A stretch of 64,000 nucleotides of DNA, taken from the NCBI RefSeq assembly GCF_900167605.1, contig NZ_FUYH01000012.1, forward strand, positions 40,168-104,167, read 5' to 3'. This document shows, piece by piece, positions 1-8,974 of this stretch. The translations under genes were made by a program, and so were the position numbers. Numbering within the stretch: position 1 is the stretch's first letter; every line of letters starts with the position of its first letter. Source of the stretch: Caloramator quimbayensis. Lineage in GTDB: Bacteria > Bacillota > Clostridia > Clostridiales > Caloramatoraceae. The notes under the pieces were generated by a model. It saw nothing but the letters and a program-made list of their open reading frames with translations. It had not been told where the DNA came from and searched no databases.

Positions 1-578
1 ACTAAACCTTTTCCACCAGCATCAACAACACCTGCTTGTTTTAAAACAGATAACATTTCAGGGGTTTTATTTAATGTTTTAATTGCATGATCATAGACTT
101 TTTTCATAAAATTTAAGAAATCAACTTCACTTTTTGCAATTTCAATAGCTTTATCGGCAGATTCTCTTGCAACTGTTAAAATAGTACCTTCTGTTGGCTT
201 CATAACAGCTCTATAAGCAGTATTAGCGCCTTCTTTAAGAGCCATAGCAAAATCTTTGGTTGTTAAAGAGGTTTTGGTCTTTAATTGTTTTGAAAAACCT
301 CTTAATATTTGTGATAGGATAACTCCTGAATTTCCTCTTGCGCCCATTAATGAACCCATTGCAGCAGCATCAGCTACAGCTTGAATAGATGTATCTTTTA
401 TTTTCTTTATTTCTTCAGCTGCAGACAACATTGTTGCTGACATGTTAGTTCCAGTATCTCCATCAGGTACAGGAAATACATTCAAGGAATTAACCATTTC
501 CTTATTTTTTTCAAGTTCATAAGCTCCATTAAGCAGCATTTCTTTTAGATGTTGTCCTTCTATAATAGTATATTTCAA
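1..578 (-). CDS. fakA: DAK2-domain fatty acid kinase FakA/YloV (N-terminal part, cut by window start)
   Basis: The first 192 codons of a DAK2-domain kinase; the rest lies outside the window. In Firmicutes this protein phosphorylates fatty acids carried by FakB, feeding phospholipid synthesis. The ATP/Mg2+ site is visible as VPDGDTGTNM (residues 37-46), followed by GARGNSGV near residue 80. I chose a TTG start at 576-578 because GGAGGT (586-591) sits 7 nt upstream and no better ATG fits. It follows the Asp23-family gene by 18 bp on the same strand, the usual Firmicutes order (asp23-like, then yloV), so the two are probably co-transcribed. Identification is from motif recall, not a search. Confidence 0.9.
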   Translation of the reverse strand, partial: MKYTIIEGQHLKEMLLNGAYELEKNKEMVNSLNVFPVPDGDTGTNMSATMLSAAEEIKKIKDTSIQAVADAAAMGSLMGARGNSGVILSQILRGFSKQLKTKTSLTTKDFAMALKEGANTAYRAVMKPTEGTILTVARESADKAIEIAKSEVDFLNFMKKVYDHAIKTLNKTPEMLSVLKQAGVVDAGGKGL

Positions 579-596
579 AGTTAGTACCTCCCTGCA

Positions 597-947
597 TTAA
601 ACTCTGATTCCCTGAATGTACACAGTTACATTCGATACCTTTATACCTGTTAATCCTTCAACAGAATACTTTACTTTTTGTATTATATTATTCGCAATTA
701 CAGAAATTTTTGTGCCGTATTCTACTATTATATAGAGCTCTACTGAAATACCTTCGTCCTTAGATATAATTTTTACTCCTTTGCTCAAATTATCTTTTTT
801 TAAAAGCTCCCACAATCCATCTGTTGCCCTTTTAGATGCCATACCAACAACGCCATAGCATTCCATTGTGGCAGCGCCGGCTATATTAGCCAGAACTTCA
901 TCGGAGTATTCAATATACCCAAAATCATTATTTATTTTTATAGACAT
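597..947 (-). CDS. Asp23/Gls24 family envelope stress response protein
   Basis: A 116-residue Asp23/Gls24 (YloU-like) protein. The family is small, soluble and often membrane-associated through partners; its biochemical role is unclear. The central ANIAGAATMECYGVVGM segment is characteristic. I place the start at the ATG of MSIKINND (945-947), because AGGAGG (955-960) lies 7 nt upstream; the same frame extends upstream without another ribosome site. It precedes the fakA-like gene, the conserved YloU-YloV pair. The divergent rpmB gene begins 273 bp away. Confidence 0.9.
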   Translation of the reverse strand: MSIKINNDFGYIEYSDEVLANIAGAATMECYGVVGMASKRATDGLWELLKKDNLSKGVKIISKDEGISVELYIIVEYGTKISVIANNIIQKVKYSVEGLTGIKVSNVTVYIQGIRV

Positions 948-1135
948 CTCAAAACCTCCTAAACAATTAATGAGCATCGCCGATATAATTCAATTCTTTG
1001 CTTTAATTTTATATTAAACAATTAATTTCTTCAAGATTATATTTAATATATTGAGATGTAAAGTATAAATACTTTACAATTAATTATTTATAATATATAA
1101 TATCAATAGGTTCACATTCTGCACTTATAATTTTG

Positions 1136-1164
1136 TTGCAATCCTAAAATACATCTGATAAAAT
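1136..1164 (+). promoter_or_regulatory. Sigma-A type promoter of rpmB
   Basis: TTGCAA (1136-1141), 17-bp spacer, TAAAAT (1159-1164), ending 56 bp before the rpmB start codon. Seen by eye; transcription start not tested. Confidence 0.6.
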
Positions 1165-1220
1165 ATTATTTGTTTAAAAGTGGTATTTTTGTTTGTCTCA
1201 AGCATAGGAGGTGTTACATT

Positions 1221-1412
1221 ATGTCAAGAAGATGTGAAATCTGCAATAAAGGTTTAACCTTTGGAATTCAATACAGCCACTCACATCGTAAAACTAACAG
1301 AACTTGGGCTCCAAACTTAAAAAAAGTAAAAGCTATTGTTGGCGGAACCCCAAAGCGTATTTATGTTTGTACAAGATGCTTACGTTCTGGAAAGGTTCAA
1401 CGTGCTCTTTAA
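1221..1412 (+). CDS. rpmB: Ribosomal protein L28
   Basis: A 63-residue large-subunit ribosomal protein L28 (bL28), normal length for the family. It begins MSRRCEICNKG and has the conserved TNRTWAPNL and RIYVCTRCLRSGKV segments. The two Cys-X2-Cys pairs (CEIC, CTRC) mark the zinc-binding form. The start is the ATG at 1221, with TAGGAGGTG 8 nt upstream; an upstream in-frame extension to 1170 has no ribosome site. It stands alone between its own promoter and an intrinsic terminator, divergent from the Asp23/fakA pair, as is common in Firmicutes. Confidence 0.97.
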   Translation: MSRRCEICNKGLTFGIQYSHSHRKTNRTWAPNLKKVKAIVGGTPKRIYVCTRCLRSGKVQRAL

Positions 1413-1424
1413 TATTTACTTTGT

Positions 1425-1453
1425 AAAAAAATGTGCTTATAAGCACATTTTTT
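1425..1453 (+). terminator. Intrinsic terminator of rpmB
   Basis: Stem AATGTGCTTA/TAAGCACATT followed by a run of T residues. The A-rich 5' side makes it potentially bidirectional, and its end touches the stop codon of the small minus-strand gene that ends at 1453. Confidence 0.85.
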
Positions 1454-1629
1454 TATTTACAAAAACAATACCACGAGATTCCAATCAATCCAATTCCAAC
1501 AAGAGCTATCCACACTCTTATGGGCAATATTACTACAAGTATAATTCCAATTCCTAAAGCCCCTATTGATAATATCAGTCCTTCATTTCTGCACAACCTG
1601 TAAATTAGGCTTTTTTTTCTATGACCCAT
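1453..1629 (-). CDS. Small hydrophobic membrane protein (58 aa)
   Basis: An unrecognised 58-residue protein with a basic N-terminus (MGHRKKS) followed by two likely membrane segments: ILSIGALGIGIILVVILP, then a short VWIALVGIGLIGISW stretch. The ribosome site is weak (AGGGG about 9 nt upstream of the ATG at 1627-1629). It lies 17 bp after a second small membrane protein gene (1647-1808), and both share an LP-x2-VW-x3-(V/I)G(I/L)-LI pattern, suggesting tandem paralogues. Its stop codon abuts the rpmB terminator. Both genes were found by translating the sequence by hand. Function unknown. Confidence 0.6.
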   Translation of the reverse strand: MGHRKKSLIYRLCRNEGLILSIGALGIGIILVVILPIRVWIALVGIGLIGISWYCFCK

Positions 1630-1646
1630 AGCTACAACCCCTAAAA

Positions 1647-1808
1647 TTAATATTTATAATATATATTTATTCCAAGTACAATTAAAATCAATCCAATTAA
1701 AACAAACCATACCCAGCATGGGAGCCATATTGCGAGGAGTACTATTCCTGAAAGCATCAATAAAAATGCACATATAATTTTGCCTTTATAAAACTTCTGT
1801 TTAGACAT
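1647..1808 (-). CDS. Small hydrophobic membrane protein (53 aa)
   Basis: An unrecognised 53-residue protein: basic start MSKQKFYKGK, then two hydrophobic stretches, ICAFLLMLSGIVLLAIWLP and VWFVLIGLILIVLGI, and a short Tyr/Lys tail. The ATG (1806-1808) is preceded by GGGGGG at a suitable distance, a much stronger ribosome site than that of its downstream neighbour (1453-1629). The two appear to be a tandem pair. Function unknown; too short for a confident family call by eye. Confidence 0.65.
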   Translation of the reverse strand: MSKQKFYKGKIICAFLLMLSGIVLLAIWLPCWVWFVLIGLILIVLGINIYYKY

Positions 1809-1905
1809 TTTAATCCCCCCATGTCTTTTATATATTATATTATGAAAAAAATATAAATTTTGTTATTATATTAAGAGCATAAAAATAAAACAAAAAAACT
1901 TTTAC

Positions 1906-1945
1906 ATAAAAAAATCCCATCTTATCTCAGATAGGAATTTTTTTA
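1906..1945 (-). terminator. Terminator of the rsgA-rpe-thiN operon
   Basis: Hairpin with TCC-ATCT/AGAT-GGA arms, one mismatch, and a T7 run on the minus strand, 10-45 bp after the thiN stop codon. Confidence 0.7.
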
Positions 1946-1953
1946 TGCTTATT

Positions 1954-2604
1954 TTATAATATATTATTTTCATTATTTTGTTTTATAACTAATATTTCAC
2001 CTGAAACTATTTTAATTATACATTCATTGTTTACCATAACATTTGAAACACCGATTGGGTATCCAAATTTTATCGTATCATTATTAAGAGAATACAAAAG
2101 CCCTTCAGTAGTAACACCTTCTGCATCACCAAAAAAAGGAATAATCGAAATAATATCTCCTTCCTTACCTTTAAGTGATAACATATCATTACATAAGTAT
2201 ATAGTTTCATTTTCAGTTATTATATATCCTTGGGCTCCATAAGATTTTATAATATGTAATAATCCTATATTGCCAAGACTATGATCTATTCTGCTGCCAA
2301 TCCCGGCAAATATACATAGTTCGCTGCATCCTAAATCAATTGCCTTATATATACATAGTTCTGTATCTGTATAATCTTTATTTTTAGGATATTTTTCAAT
2401 ACTAACATTCCTTAATGTATAAAAATCTAATATTTTATTATCAATAGAGTCAAAATCTCCAATAAGATAATCTGGAATTATATCACATGCATATGCGTAC
2501 TTTGCTCCTCCATCAGCACATATTACGATGTCATATGAAGGGTATAGTTTTTTTAAAATATCAATATTTTCTATACCGCCATGTGCTATGATTAAAGCCT
2601 TCAT
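1954..2604 (-). CDS. thiN: Thiamine pyrophosphokinase
   Basis: A 216-residue ThiN/TPK-type enzyme that transfers pyrophosphate from ATP to thiamine, giving thiamine diphosphate, the cofactor needed by the pyruvate:ferredoxin oxidoreductase encoded at 26-30 kb. Visible motifs are DGGA (31-34), GDFDS (49-53) and KDYTD (76-80), the nucleotide and Mg2+ binding signature. The ATG overlaps the rpe stop codon as ATGA, implying translational coupling. It is the last gene of the run from rlmN/prpC to thiN and is followed by a terminator. This order (rsgA-rpe-thiN) is conserved in Firmicutes. Confidence 0.95.
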   Translation of the reverse strand: MKALIIAHGGIENIDILKKLYPSYDIVICADGGAKYAYACDIIPDYLIGDFDSIDNKILDFYTLRNVSIEKYPKNKDYTDTELCIYKAIDLGCSELCIFAGIGSRIDHSLGNIGLLHIIKSYGAQGYIITENETIYLCNDMLSLKGKEGDIISIIPFFGDAEGVTTEGLLYSLNNDTIKFGYPIGVSNVMVNNECIIKIVSGEILVIKQNNENNIL

Positions 2605-3260
2605 CTTTGTTCTCCTAACTTTTTAAAATTTTCTACAGTTTTACTTACATCATCGCTTTCAAATATAGCAGAACCGGCAACTATTACATTTGCCCCAGCA
2701 TCAATTACTTTTTTTACATTATTAAGGTTAATTCCTCCATCAACCTCTATGTCAATTTTAAGGTTTTTATTATCAATTATTTTTCTAAGTTTTTCAATTT
2801 TAAAAAGAGTATTTTCAATAAATTTTTGTCCTCCAAATCCTGGATTAACGCTCATTAAAAGGATTAAATCCACATCTTCAATAATATATTCAATAGTTTC
2901 AAGGGGAGTAGCAGGATTTAAAACTACACCAGGGCTTACTCCTAAGGATTTTATATTTTGTATTGTTCTATGAAGGTGCCTGCAAGCTTCAACATGAACC
3001 GAAATTATATCTGCACCAGCTTTTACAAATTGAGGTATATAATTATCAGGATTTTCTATCATCAAGTGAACATCAAATATAAGATTGCATCTATTTCTTA
3101 ATGATTCAACTACTAAAGGACCTATGGAGATATTAGGGACGAAATGTCCATCCATTATATCTATGTGCAAAAAGTCTGCTCCAGCTTCCTCTACTTTTTT
3201 AACGTCATCATATAATTTTCCAAAATCAGCTGATAATATTGATGGGGCTAATTTCATCAT
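2601..3260 (-). CDS. rpe: Ribulose-phosphate 3-epimerase
   Basis: A 219-residue TIM-barrel epimerase interconverting ribulose 5-phosphate and xylulose 5-phosphate in the pentose phosphate pathway. Typical motifs are APSILSADF at the start, [12 protein letters not shown] (metal-binding His32 and Asp34), the VNPGFGGQ loop, and DGGIN with AGSAIF at the phosphate site. The ATG overlaps the end of rsgA (ATGA) and the gene overlaps thiN downstream in the same way, so rsgA, rpe and thiN form one tightly coupled unit. Length is normal. Confidence 0.97.
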   Translation of the reverse strand: MMKLAPSILSADFGKLYDDVKKVEEAGADFLHIDIMDGHFVPNISIGPLVVESLRNRCNLIFDVHLMIENPDNYIPQFVKAGADIISVHVEACRHLHRTIQNIKSLGVSPGVVLNPATPLETIEYIIEDVDLILLMSVNPGFGGQKFIENTLFKIEKLRKIIDNKNLKIDIEVDGGINLNNVKKVIDAGANVIVAGSAIFESDDVSKTVENFKKLGEQR

Positions 3261-4135
3261 CTTTTCCTCCTATTATTTTGAATTTCCTCAAGTATCTCAA
3301 TATATGCATTGTATCTCTCAATAGAAATTAATCCATTATGAGCAGCTTCTTTAACAGCACACCCTGTTTCTTTAAAATGCATGCAGGATGTGAATTTACA
3401 CTTCCCAATATAGTCTTTGAATTCTAAAAACATATATTGAAGGTTTTTAGGCTCAATAAAACTAATATCAAGGTTTGAAAAGCCAGGCGTATCAGCAATA
3501 AAGGTATTATTATCAATATCAATAAGTTCTGCATGTCTTGTGGTATGTCTGCCTCTTTTTACCTTTGAGCTAATATCCTGAGTTTCCATTTTTATTTTAT
3601 TTTGTATTTTATTAAATATCGTTGATTTGCCAACTCCAGAAGGACCAGCAAATACAGATATCTTATCCTTTAAAAGACTCTTTAAATCATCGATTCCTTC
3701 ATTTTTTAATGCATTAGTTTTAATCACTGTATATCCTGCTTTTTCATATATAGATTTAACTTTATCAAACATATTATTATCATCAAGGTCGGATTTATTT
3801 ATACATATTATAGCTTTTATGTTGTATGATTCTATTTGTATTAGAATTTTATCAAGCAGAGTAAAAATAATATCTGGCTTTTTACAAGCAAAAACTACTA
3901 CTGCCTGATCAATATTAGCAACAAGCGGCCTAATCAGTAGATTTTTTCTTGGAATTATTTCTTTTATTATACCTTTGTCTTCTTCTATTAATTCAATAAA
4001 AACTCTATCACCAACTATAGGTGTTATATTATTATTTCTAAACTTACCCCTTGCTTTACATTCTATGATTTTTCCTTCTTCTATTTTAACATAGTAAAAT
4101 CCTGATATACCTTTTATAATAATACCTTTTTGCAT
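3257..4135 (-). CDS. rsgA: Ribosome small-subunit-dependent GTPase A
   Basis: A 292-residue circularly permuted GTPase that assists late 30S maturation. Domain order: an N-terminal OB fold, then G4 NKSD (113-116), the P-loop GPSGVGKS (164-171), DTPGF (215-219), and a C-terminal zinc knuckle with Cys246, Cys251, His253 and Cys259. The frame also opens at an ATG overlapping the prkC stop (4148-4150), but I prefer the ATG of MQKGIIIK (4133-4135), because AAGGAGG (4141-4147) is well placed for it. It follows prkC, the standard Firmicutes neighbourhood prpC-prkC-rsgA. Confidence 0.96.
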   Translation of the reverse strand: MQKGIIIKGISGFYYVKIEEGKIIECKARGKFRNNNITPIVGDRVFIELIEEDKGIIKEIIPRKNLLIRPLVANIDQAVVVFACKKPDIIFTLLDKILIQIESYNIKAIICINKSDLDDNNMFDKVKSIYEKAGYTVIKTNALKNEGIDDLKSLLKDKISVFAGPSGVGKSTIFNKIQNKIKMETQDISSKVKRGRHTTRHAELIDIDNNTFIADTPGFSNLDISFIEPKNLQYMFLEFKDYIGKCKFTSCMHFKETGCAVKEAAHNGLISIERYNAYIEILEEIQNNRRKR

Positions 4136-4146
4136 ACATTCCTCCT

Positions 4147-5838
4147 TCATTGCTGAGTATTATTAGAATTTTGCGTATCTGCTTCATTTTGATTTTCCAA
4201 AGAAGTATCAACTTTATTAATAGTTATATTTATTATTGTTTTTTCTCTTACTTGAACATTTGGAGCAACGTCTTGATCTATAACTACTCCATCAGCATAA
4301 TTATTATCTACGCTGTAGCTTATAGTCCCAAGTGAAAGATTATATTTTTTTAATTCATTTTTTGCTTCATCGAGAGATTTTCCTAAAAGTGAAGGTACTG
4401 TTACAAGTTTTAATTCAGGTCCATCACTAATAATAATACTGATTTCCGTACCTTCCTGTACCATTGTTCCTTTTTCGGGACTTTGAGAAATAATTAAATC
4501 CTTTGAAACTTCATCACTGTTCTTTCTTTCTATAACTCCAATTTTTAAAGCATTTCTTTTTATTAATGATTCTGCAGCAATCAGGTCAAGATTAGTTAAA
4601 TCTGGAACCTTTACCTCTTTAGGGCCTGTACTTATAACTACTCGTACAGTTGAATTTTGTTTAACGGTAGTATTTTCAGCAGGATAAGTCCTAATGACCT
4701 CTCCTGCTGGCTTTTTGTCACTAACTCTATTTGCAACTTCCATATTTAGTTTTTTACTTTCTAATACTTTTCTTGCCTCATCTTCATTTAATCCTATTAT
4801 AGACGGGACTTTTACATCTTTAACTACAAAGAATTTATTATATGAGTAGATAAGAACTCCTGCTGAAAGCGATAATATAAAAATTGTCAATGCAGCAATA
4901 ATAAATTTTTTATTTTTATTTTTACGTTTATTTTCATTCAGAGCATTATTTATATCTTTAATACCTATAATTTTTGTTTCATCCTCATCTTTATAGACCA
5001 AAGATGCATTAGGATTATCTATAGCTTTTGCTATATCATTTAACATTTCTTTAATGTTTTGATATCGTTTAGCCATATTTTTTTCCATAGCTTTTAAAAC
5101 TATATCATTTACTGCAGCAGGAATGCTGTTTTCTATTTCTGAAGGATTAACTAATTCTTCCTGTATATGCTTAATAGCTATTGAAATAGGGCTTTCAGCA
5201 TCATAGGGAAGTTTTCCAGTAAGCATTTCATACATTACAACTCCTAAGGAATAAATATCAGTTCTATGATCTGTATATCCTCCTCTTGCTTGTTCGGGTG
5301 ATAAATAGTGAACTGAGCCTAATATTGTATCAGCACTAGTTATAGTAGAACTGGATGATGCTCTTGCTATACCAAAATCAGCCACTTTTACAATCTTATC
5401 ATCAGTAATCAATATATTATGAGATTTAATATCTCTGTGAACTATTCCATTTTTATGTGCATGTTCGAGAGCAAGAGCTACCTGATTTATAATTTTAAGC
5501 GTTTCACGATAATCAATTTTCCCTTTTTCTTTTATATACTCCTTCAAAGTCTGGCCTTGAATCAGTTCCATAACGATATAATAGATGCCATCCTCTTCTC
5601 CAACATCATATATACTTACAATATTAGGATGAGAAAGACTTGCAGCTGATAAGGATTCCCTTTTGAACTTTTTTATAAATTCCTCATCAGATGTAAATTC
5701 TGGTTTTAATATTTTAATTGCAACTAATCTATTAAGCAACTGACATCTTGCTTTATAAACAAGTGCCATACCACCTTCTCCTATTTTTTCAAGAACAACA
5801 TATCTTCGGCCGAGGATTTTTCCCGATATATTAATCAT
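4147..5838 (-). CDS. prkC: PASTA-domain serine/threonine protein kinase
   Basis: A 563-residue membrane kinase of the PrkC/Stk1 type, which senses muropeptides or lipid II outside the cell and phosphorylates cell-wall and growth regulators. The kinase domain (about 10-270) shows GEGGMALVYKA (20-30), catalytic Lys42, HRDIKSHN (Asp136) and DFG (154-156). A single transmembrane helix lies near 318-340, followed by three extracellular PASTA repeats to about 540 and an Asn/Gln-rich tail. The ATG overlaps the prpC stop codon (ATGA). The neighbouring phosphatase prpC should reverse its phosphorylations. Confidence 0.97.
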   Translation of the reverse strand: MINISGKILGRRYVVLEKIGEGGMALVYKARCQLLNRLVAIKILKPEFTSDEEFIKKFKRESLSAASLSHPNIVSIYDVGEEDGIYYIVMELIQGQTLKEYIKEKGKIDYRETLKIINQVALALEHAHKNGIVHRDIKSHNILITDDKIVKVADFGIARASSSSTITSADTILGSVHYLSPEQARGGYTDHRTDIYSLGVVMYEMLTGKLPYDAESPISIAIKHIQEELVNPSEIENSIPAAVNDIVLKAMEKNMAKRYQNIKEMLNDIAKAIDNPNASLVYKDEDETKIIGIKDINNALNENKRKNKNKKFIIAALTIFILSLSAGVLIYSYNKFFVVKDVKVPSIIGLNEDEARKVLESKKLNMEVANRVSDKKPAGEVIRTYPAENTTVKQNSTVRVVISTGPKEVKVPDLTNLDLIAAESLIKRNALKIGVIERKNSDEVSKDLIISQSPEKGTMVQEGTEISIIISDGPELKLVTVPSLLGKSLDEAKNELKKYNLSLGTISYSVDNNYADGVVIDQDVAPNVQVREKTIINITINKVDTSLENQNEADTQNSNNTQQ

Positions 5839-6560
5839 TTCTCATCCCCCCTTTTAGCGACTATTACAGATATATTGTCATATCCTCCTCTATCGTTTGC
5901 AATATTAATTAACTTATCAACAGCTAAAATGCCATATTCTATAATTAAATCTTTAATTTCATCATTGCTTAAATAGCTTGTCAATCCATCAGTACAAAGA
6001 ATTATATAATCTTCTTCTTTAATGGTTTCATGTTTCGTGTCTACAACAACGTATTTTTCAGCACCTATAGCCCTTGTTATAAGATTTCTTTGAGGATGAG
6101 AAACTGCTTCATTTTCAGTTATACTTCCATTATTAATAAGCTCCTGTACATAGGAATGGTCCTCAGTAATTTTTTTTATTCCATTTTCATTTACAATATA
6201 AGCACGACTATCTCCAACATGTCCTAAATATAGCTCATCATTGCTTATTAGGCAGCATGTAATAGTTGTACCCATTCCACTATAATTTATATTGTTTTGA
6301 GATTCTTCATAAACTAAATTATTTGCTTTTACTAATGCATCTCTAATGAGTTCTTCATTATTATCATAAGTAATATAATTTTGAGAAATAAAATCTCTTA
6401 CAGTTATACATGCAAGCTTGCTTGCTATTTCACCTGCATTATGTCCTCCCATCCCGTCTGCTACGATAATCAATGAATATTTATTGGTTTTAAAAACCAT
6501 AATATAATCTTCATTAATGTCTCTAACTTTTCCTTTATCTGTTCTACATTCTATAAGCAT
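5835..6560 (-). CDS. prpC: PP2C-family Stp1/PrpC protein phosphatase
   Basis: A 241-residue metal-dependent PP2C phosphatase, partner of the PrkC kinase encoded just downstream with a 4-bp overlap. PP2C motifs in order: DINEDY, VADGMGGHNAGEIAS, GHVGDSRAY, CTDGLTSYL and YDNISVIV, supplying the Asp residues of the Mn2+/Mg2+ site. Two starts are possible, GTG at 6570-6572 and ATG at 6558-6560; I chose the ATG because GGGTGG precedes it, while the GTG has no ribosome site. It follows rlmN by 13 bp. Confidence 0.96.
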   Translation of the reverse strand: MLIECRTDKGKVRDINEDYIMVFKTNKYSLIIVADGMGGHNAGEIASKLACITVRDFISQNYITYDNNEELIRDALVKANNLVYEESQNNINYSGMGTTITCCLISNDELYLGHVGDSRAYIVNENGIKKITEDHSYVQELINNGSITENEAVSHPQRNLITRAIGAEKYVVVDTKHETIKEEDYIILCTDGLTSYLSNDEIKDLIIEYGILAVDKLINIANDRGGYDNISVIVAKRGDEK

Positions 6561-6573
6561 ATAACCACCCACA

Positions 6574-7602
6574 CTAACTTTTTTCTATAAATCTTCTACG
6601 AAGCTGCCCGCAAGCAGCATCTATATCATTTCCCATTTCCCTTCTTACAGTTGTTTCAATACCCTTTGACAGCAGTATATCTTTAAAAGTATTTATTCTA
6701 TTTTTATCAGGCTTAATAAACCTTTTGCCTTCAACTCTGTTCAGAGGTATTAGATTAACATGGCAAAGTATTCCCTTTAATTTTTCAGAAAGCTCAAAAG
6801 CATTTTCATCAGAATCATTAACACCGCTTATTAATGCGTATTCAAAGGTTATCCTTCGATTTGTTACTTTTATATAGTATCTGCATGCATCTAAAAGTTC
6901 TTCCATGTTGTATTTATTAGCAATAGGCATAATTTTTTTCCTTATTTCATCATTTGGTGCATGAAGGGAAATAGCCAGAGTTAATTGAAAATTTAAGTCT
7001 GCAAGGCTTTTTATTTGAGGAACAAGTCCACAGGTTGAAATGGTAATATGTCTCATACCTATATTGATTCCACTACTGTCATTTATTATATTTAAGAACT
7101 TGATTACATTATCATAGTTATCTAAAGGTTCTCCTGTACCCATAAGAACCACATTAGATATTTTATGTTTAGAATCATTTTGAACTGTTAAGACTTGCCC
7201 AAGCATTGCTCCTGCAGTTAGATTTCTAATTTTACCGCCTATAGCAGATGCACAGAAACTACACCCCATACTACATCCTGCCTGTGTGGAAATACATATT
7301 GTATTTCCAAATGAATAACTCATCAACACGCATTCAATATAATTCCCATCTTTAAGCCTCATAACATATTTAATTGTATTATCATATTTTGATTCAAATT
7401 TTGCTTCTATTTCCATATTACATATATAGCCGTCATTTTTCAACTTTTCCTTTAGGCTTTTATTAATATTTAAAATTTCATCAAATGTATTAACTCCTTT
7501 GTGTATCCATTCAAACAATTGCTTTGCCCTGAATTTTTGCTCATTTATCTTTATAATGTATTCTTCTAATTCTTTTTTTGTTAAATCTCTAAAATCTATC
7601 AT
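6574..7602 (-). CDS. rlmN: Dual-specificity RNA methyltransferase RlmN (radical SAM)
   Basis: A 342-residue radical-SAM enzyme making 2-methyladenosine at 23S rRNA A2503 and tRNA position 37. The [4Fe-4S]-binding CX3CX2C motif is Cys110, Cys114 and Cys117 (GCSMGCSFCA), followed by the VLMGTGEPLDNYDNV region. The conserved catalytic Cys near the C-terminus (AACGQL, about 331) is present. It lies 6 bp after rsmB and 13 bp before prpC in the long minus-strand operon. Confidence 0.97.
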   Translation of the reverse strand: MIDFRDLTKKELEEYIIKINEQKFRAKQLFEWIHKGVNTFDEILNINKSLKEKLKNDGYICNMEIEAKFESKYDNTIKYVMRLKDGNYIECVLMSYSFGNTICISTQAGCSMGCSFCASAIGGKIRNLTAGAMLGQVLTVQNDSKHKISNVVLMGTGEPLDNYDNVIKFLNIINDSSGINIGMRHITISTCGLVPQIKSLADLNFQLTLAISLHAPNDEIRKKIMPIANKYNMEELLDACRYYIKVTNRRITFEYALISGVNDSDENAFELSEKLKGILCHVNLIPLNRVEGKRFIKPDKNRINTFKDILLSKGIETTVRREMGNDIDAACGQLRRRFIEKS

Positions 7603-7608
7603 AAAACT

Positions 7609-8949
7609 TCACCATTTTCTCTCAAATTTTGCTATAAAGAATCCATCGCAATTATTTATATTTGGGTATAGTTTTAAAAATCCTTTTTTACAATCATCAT
7701 TTTTAAACTCTTTTGGAATATAATCGCATATATCTATTAAATCAAAGTTTTTATTATTTTTGAGAAAATCATAAATTATGTTTTCATTTTCTTCCTTTGT
7801 AATTGTACAAGTACTATATAATAAAGTTCCTTTTTGTTTAACATATTTAGCTGCATTGTTTATTATAGCTTTCTGAACTTTGCTTAATTCAATTATACTA
7901 TTTTCGTTAATATTCCATCTTATTTCGGGTTTTTTTCTGATTAATCCAAGGCCGCTGCAGGGTGCATCAACTAAAACTTTATCTGCACTGTCCTTTAAAT
8001 CTTCGTAATATAAAGTAGCGTCTCTTAATTGAGTTTTAATTATATCAATGCCTAACTTTTTAGCGTTTTCATTGATTAATTTTAATTTATGTTCATATAT
8101 ATCAAAGGCAAGTATTTCCCCTTTATTTGTCATTAGCTGTGCCATATGAGTCGTTTTGCCTCCAGGTGCACTGCACATATCAATAATCCTCTCTGAAGGC
8201 ATAGGATTAAGTATTTTTGATGATAACATAGAAGCTTCATCCTGTATAATAAAATACCCATTATTAAACTCATAGGATTTTTCTATATTGCTATAGCCAT
8301 TAAAAATAATTGATTCATGAAGTCTGCCGTTTTGTACTTCAATTCCTTTAGATTCAAATATTTTTACTAAGTCCTCTTTTGAAATTTTTAAAGTATTTAC
8401 TCTAGCTGTAAGCTCTGAAGGAGTATTATTTTTTTTCATTAATTCTATTGTGAATTCTTCACCAAGTTCGTTTATGAATTTTTTTACAAACCATTCTGGA
8501 TGAGAATATTCAATTGAAAGCCTTTTATACTTATCCTTTACATTTATAGAATTGAATATATCTTTGTTTCTTAAAATATTTCTTAAAACAGCATTTGTAA
8601 AGGATGCAGCTCTTGGTTCTTTTTGCTTTACAATTTCTACAGACCTATCTACTGCAGCAAAATCTGGAACTCTATCCATAAAAAAAATTTGATAAATTGC
8701 TATTCTAATAGAATTTAAAACCCATGGCGATATTTTGTTTATTCCATTTTTTGCAAATCTACTTATAACGTAATCAATTCTAAGTCTCCATCTTATTGTT
8801 CCATATAGTATTTCTGTAGAAAAGGCCCTGTCAACAGGGCTCAAATCATATTTTTTAAAATAATAGTTAAGTTTTATATTTGAATAAGATTTTTTTTCAT
8901 CAATATCACACAAAGTCTTTACTGCAACTAATCTATCTTTATCTTCCAT
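7609..8949 (-). CDS. rsmB: 16S rRNA (cytosine-967-C5)-methyltransferase
   Basis: A 446-residue RsmB: an N-terminal NusB-like RNA-binding domain (about 1-140) and a C-terminal SAM methyltransferase domain. Visible are the SAM site MCSAPGGKTTH, the catalytic DAPCSGLG and the YSTCTI motif with the second conserved Cys. The start is the ATG at 8947-8949 with GGAGGC 6 nt upstream; an in-frame upstream extension to 8994 would overlap the neighbouring peptidase gene and lacks a ribosome site. Part of the run fmt-yugP-rsmB-rlmN, a common clostridial order. Confidence 0.96.
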   Translation of the reverse strand: MEDKDRLVAVKTLCDIDEKKSYSNIKLNYYFKKYDLSPVDRAFSTEILYGTIRWRLRIDYVISRFAKNGINKISPWVLNSIRIAIYQIFFMDRVPDFAAVDRSVEIVKQKEPRAASFTNAVLRNILRNKDIFNSINVKDKYKRLSIEYSHPEWFVKKFINELGEEFTIELMKKNNTPSELTARVNTLKISKEDLVKIFESKGIEVQNGRLHESIIFNGYSNIEKSYEFNNGYFIIQDEASMLSSKILNPMPSERIIDMCSAPGGKTTHMAQLMTNKGEILAFDIYEHKLKLINENAKKLGIDIIKTQLRDATLYYEDLKDSADKVLVDAPCSGLGLIRKKPEIRWNINENSIIELSKVQKAIINNAAKYVKQKGTLLYSTCTITKEENENIIYDFLKNNKNFDLIDICDYIPKEFKNDDCKKGFLKLYPNINNCDGFFIAKFERKW

Positions 8950-8974
8950 GAAAAGCCTCCATAAAAATGAATTT

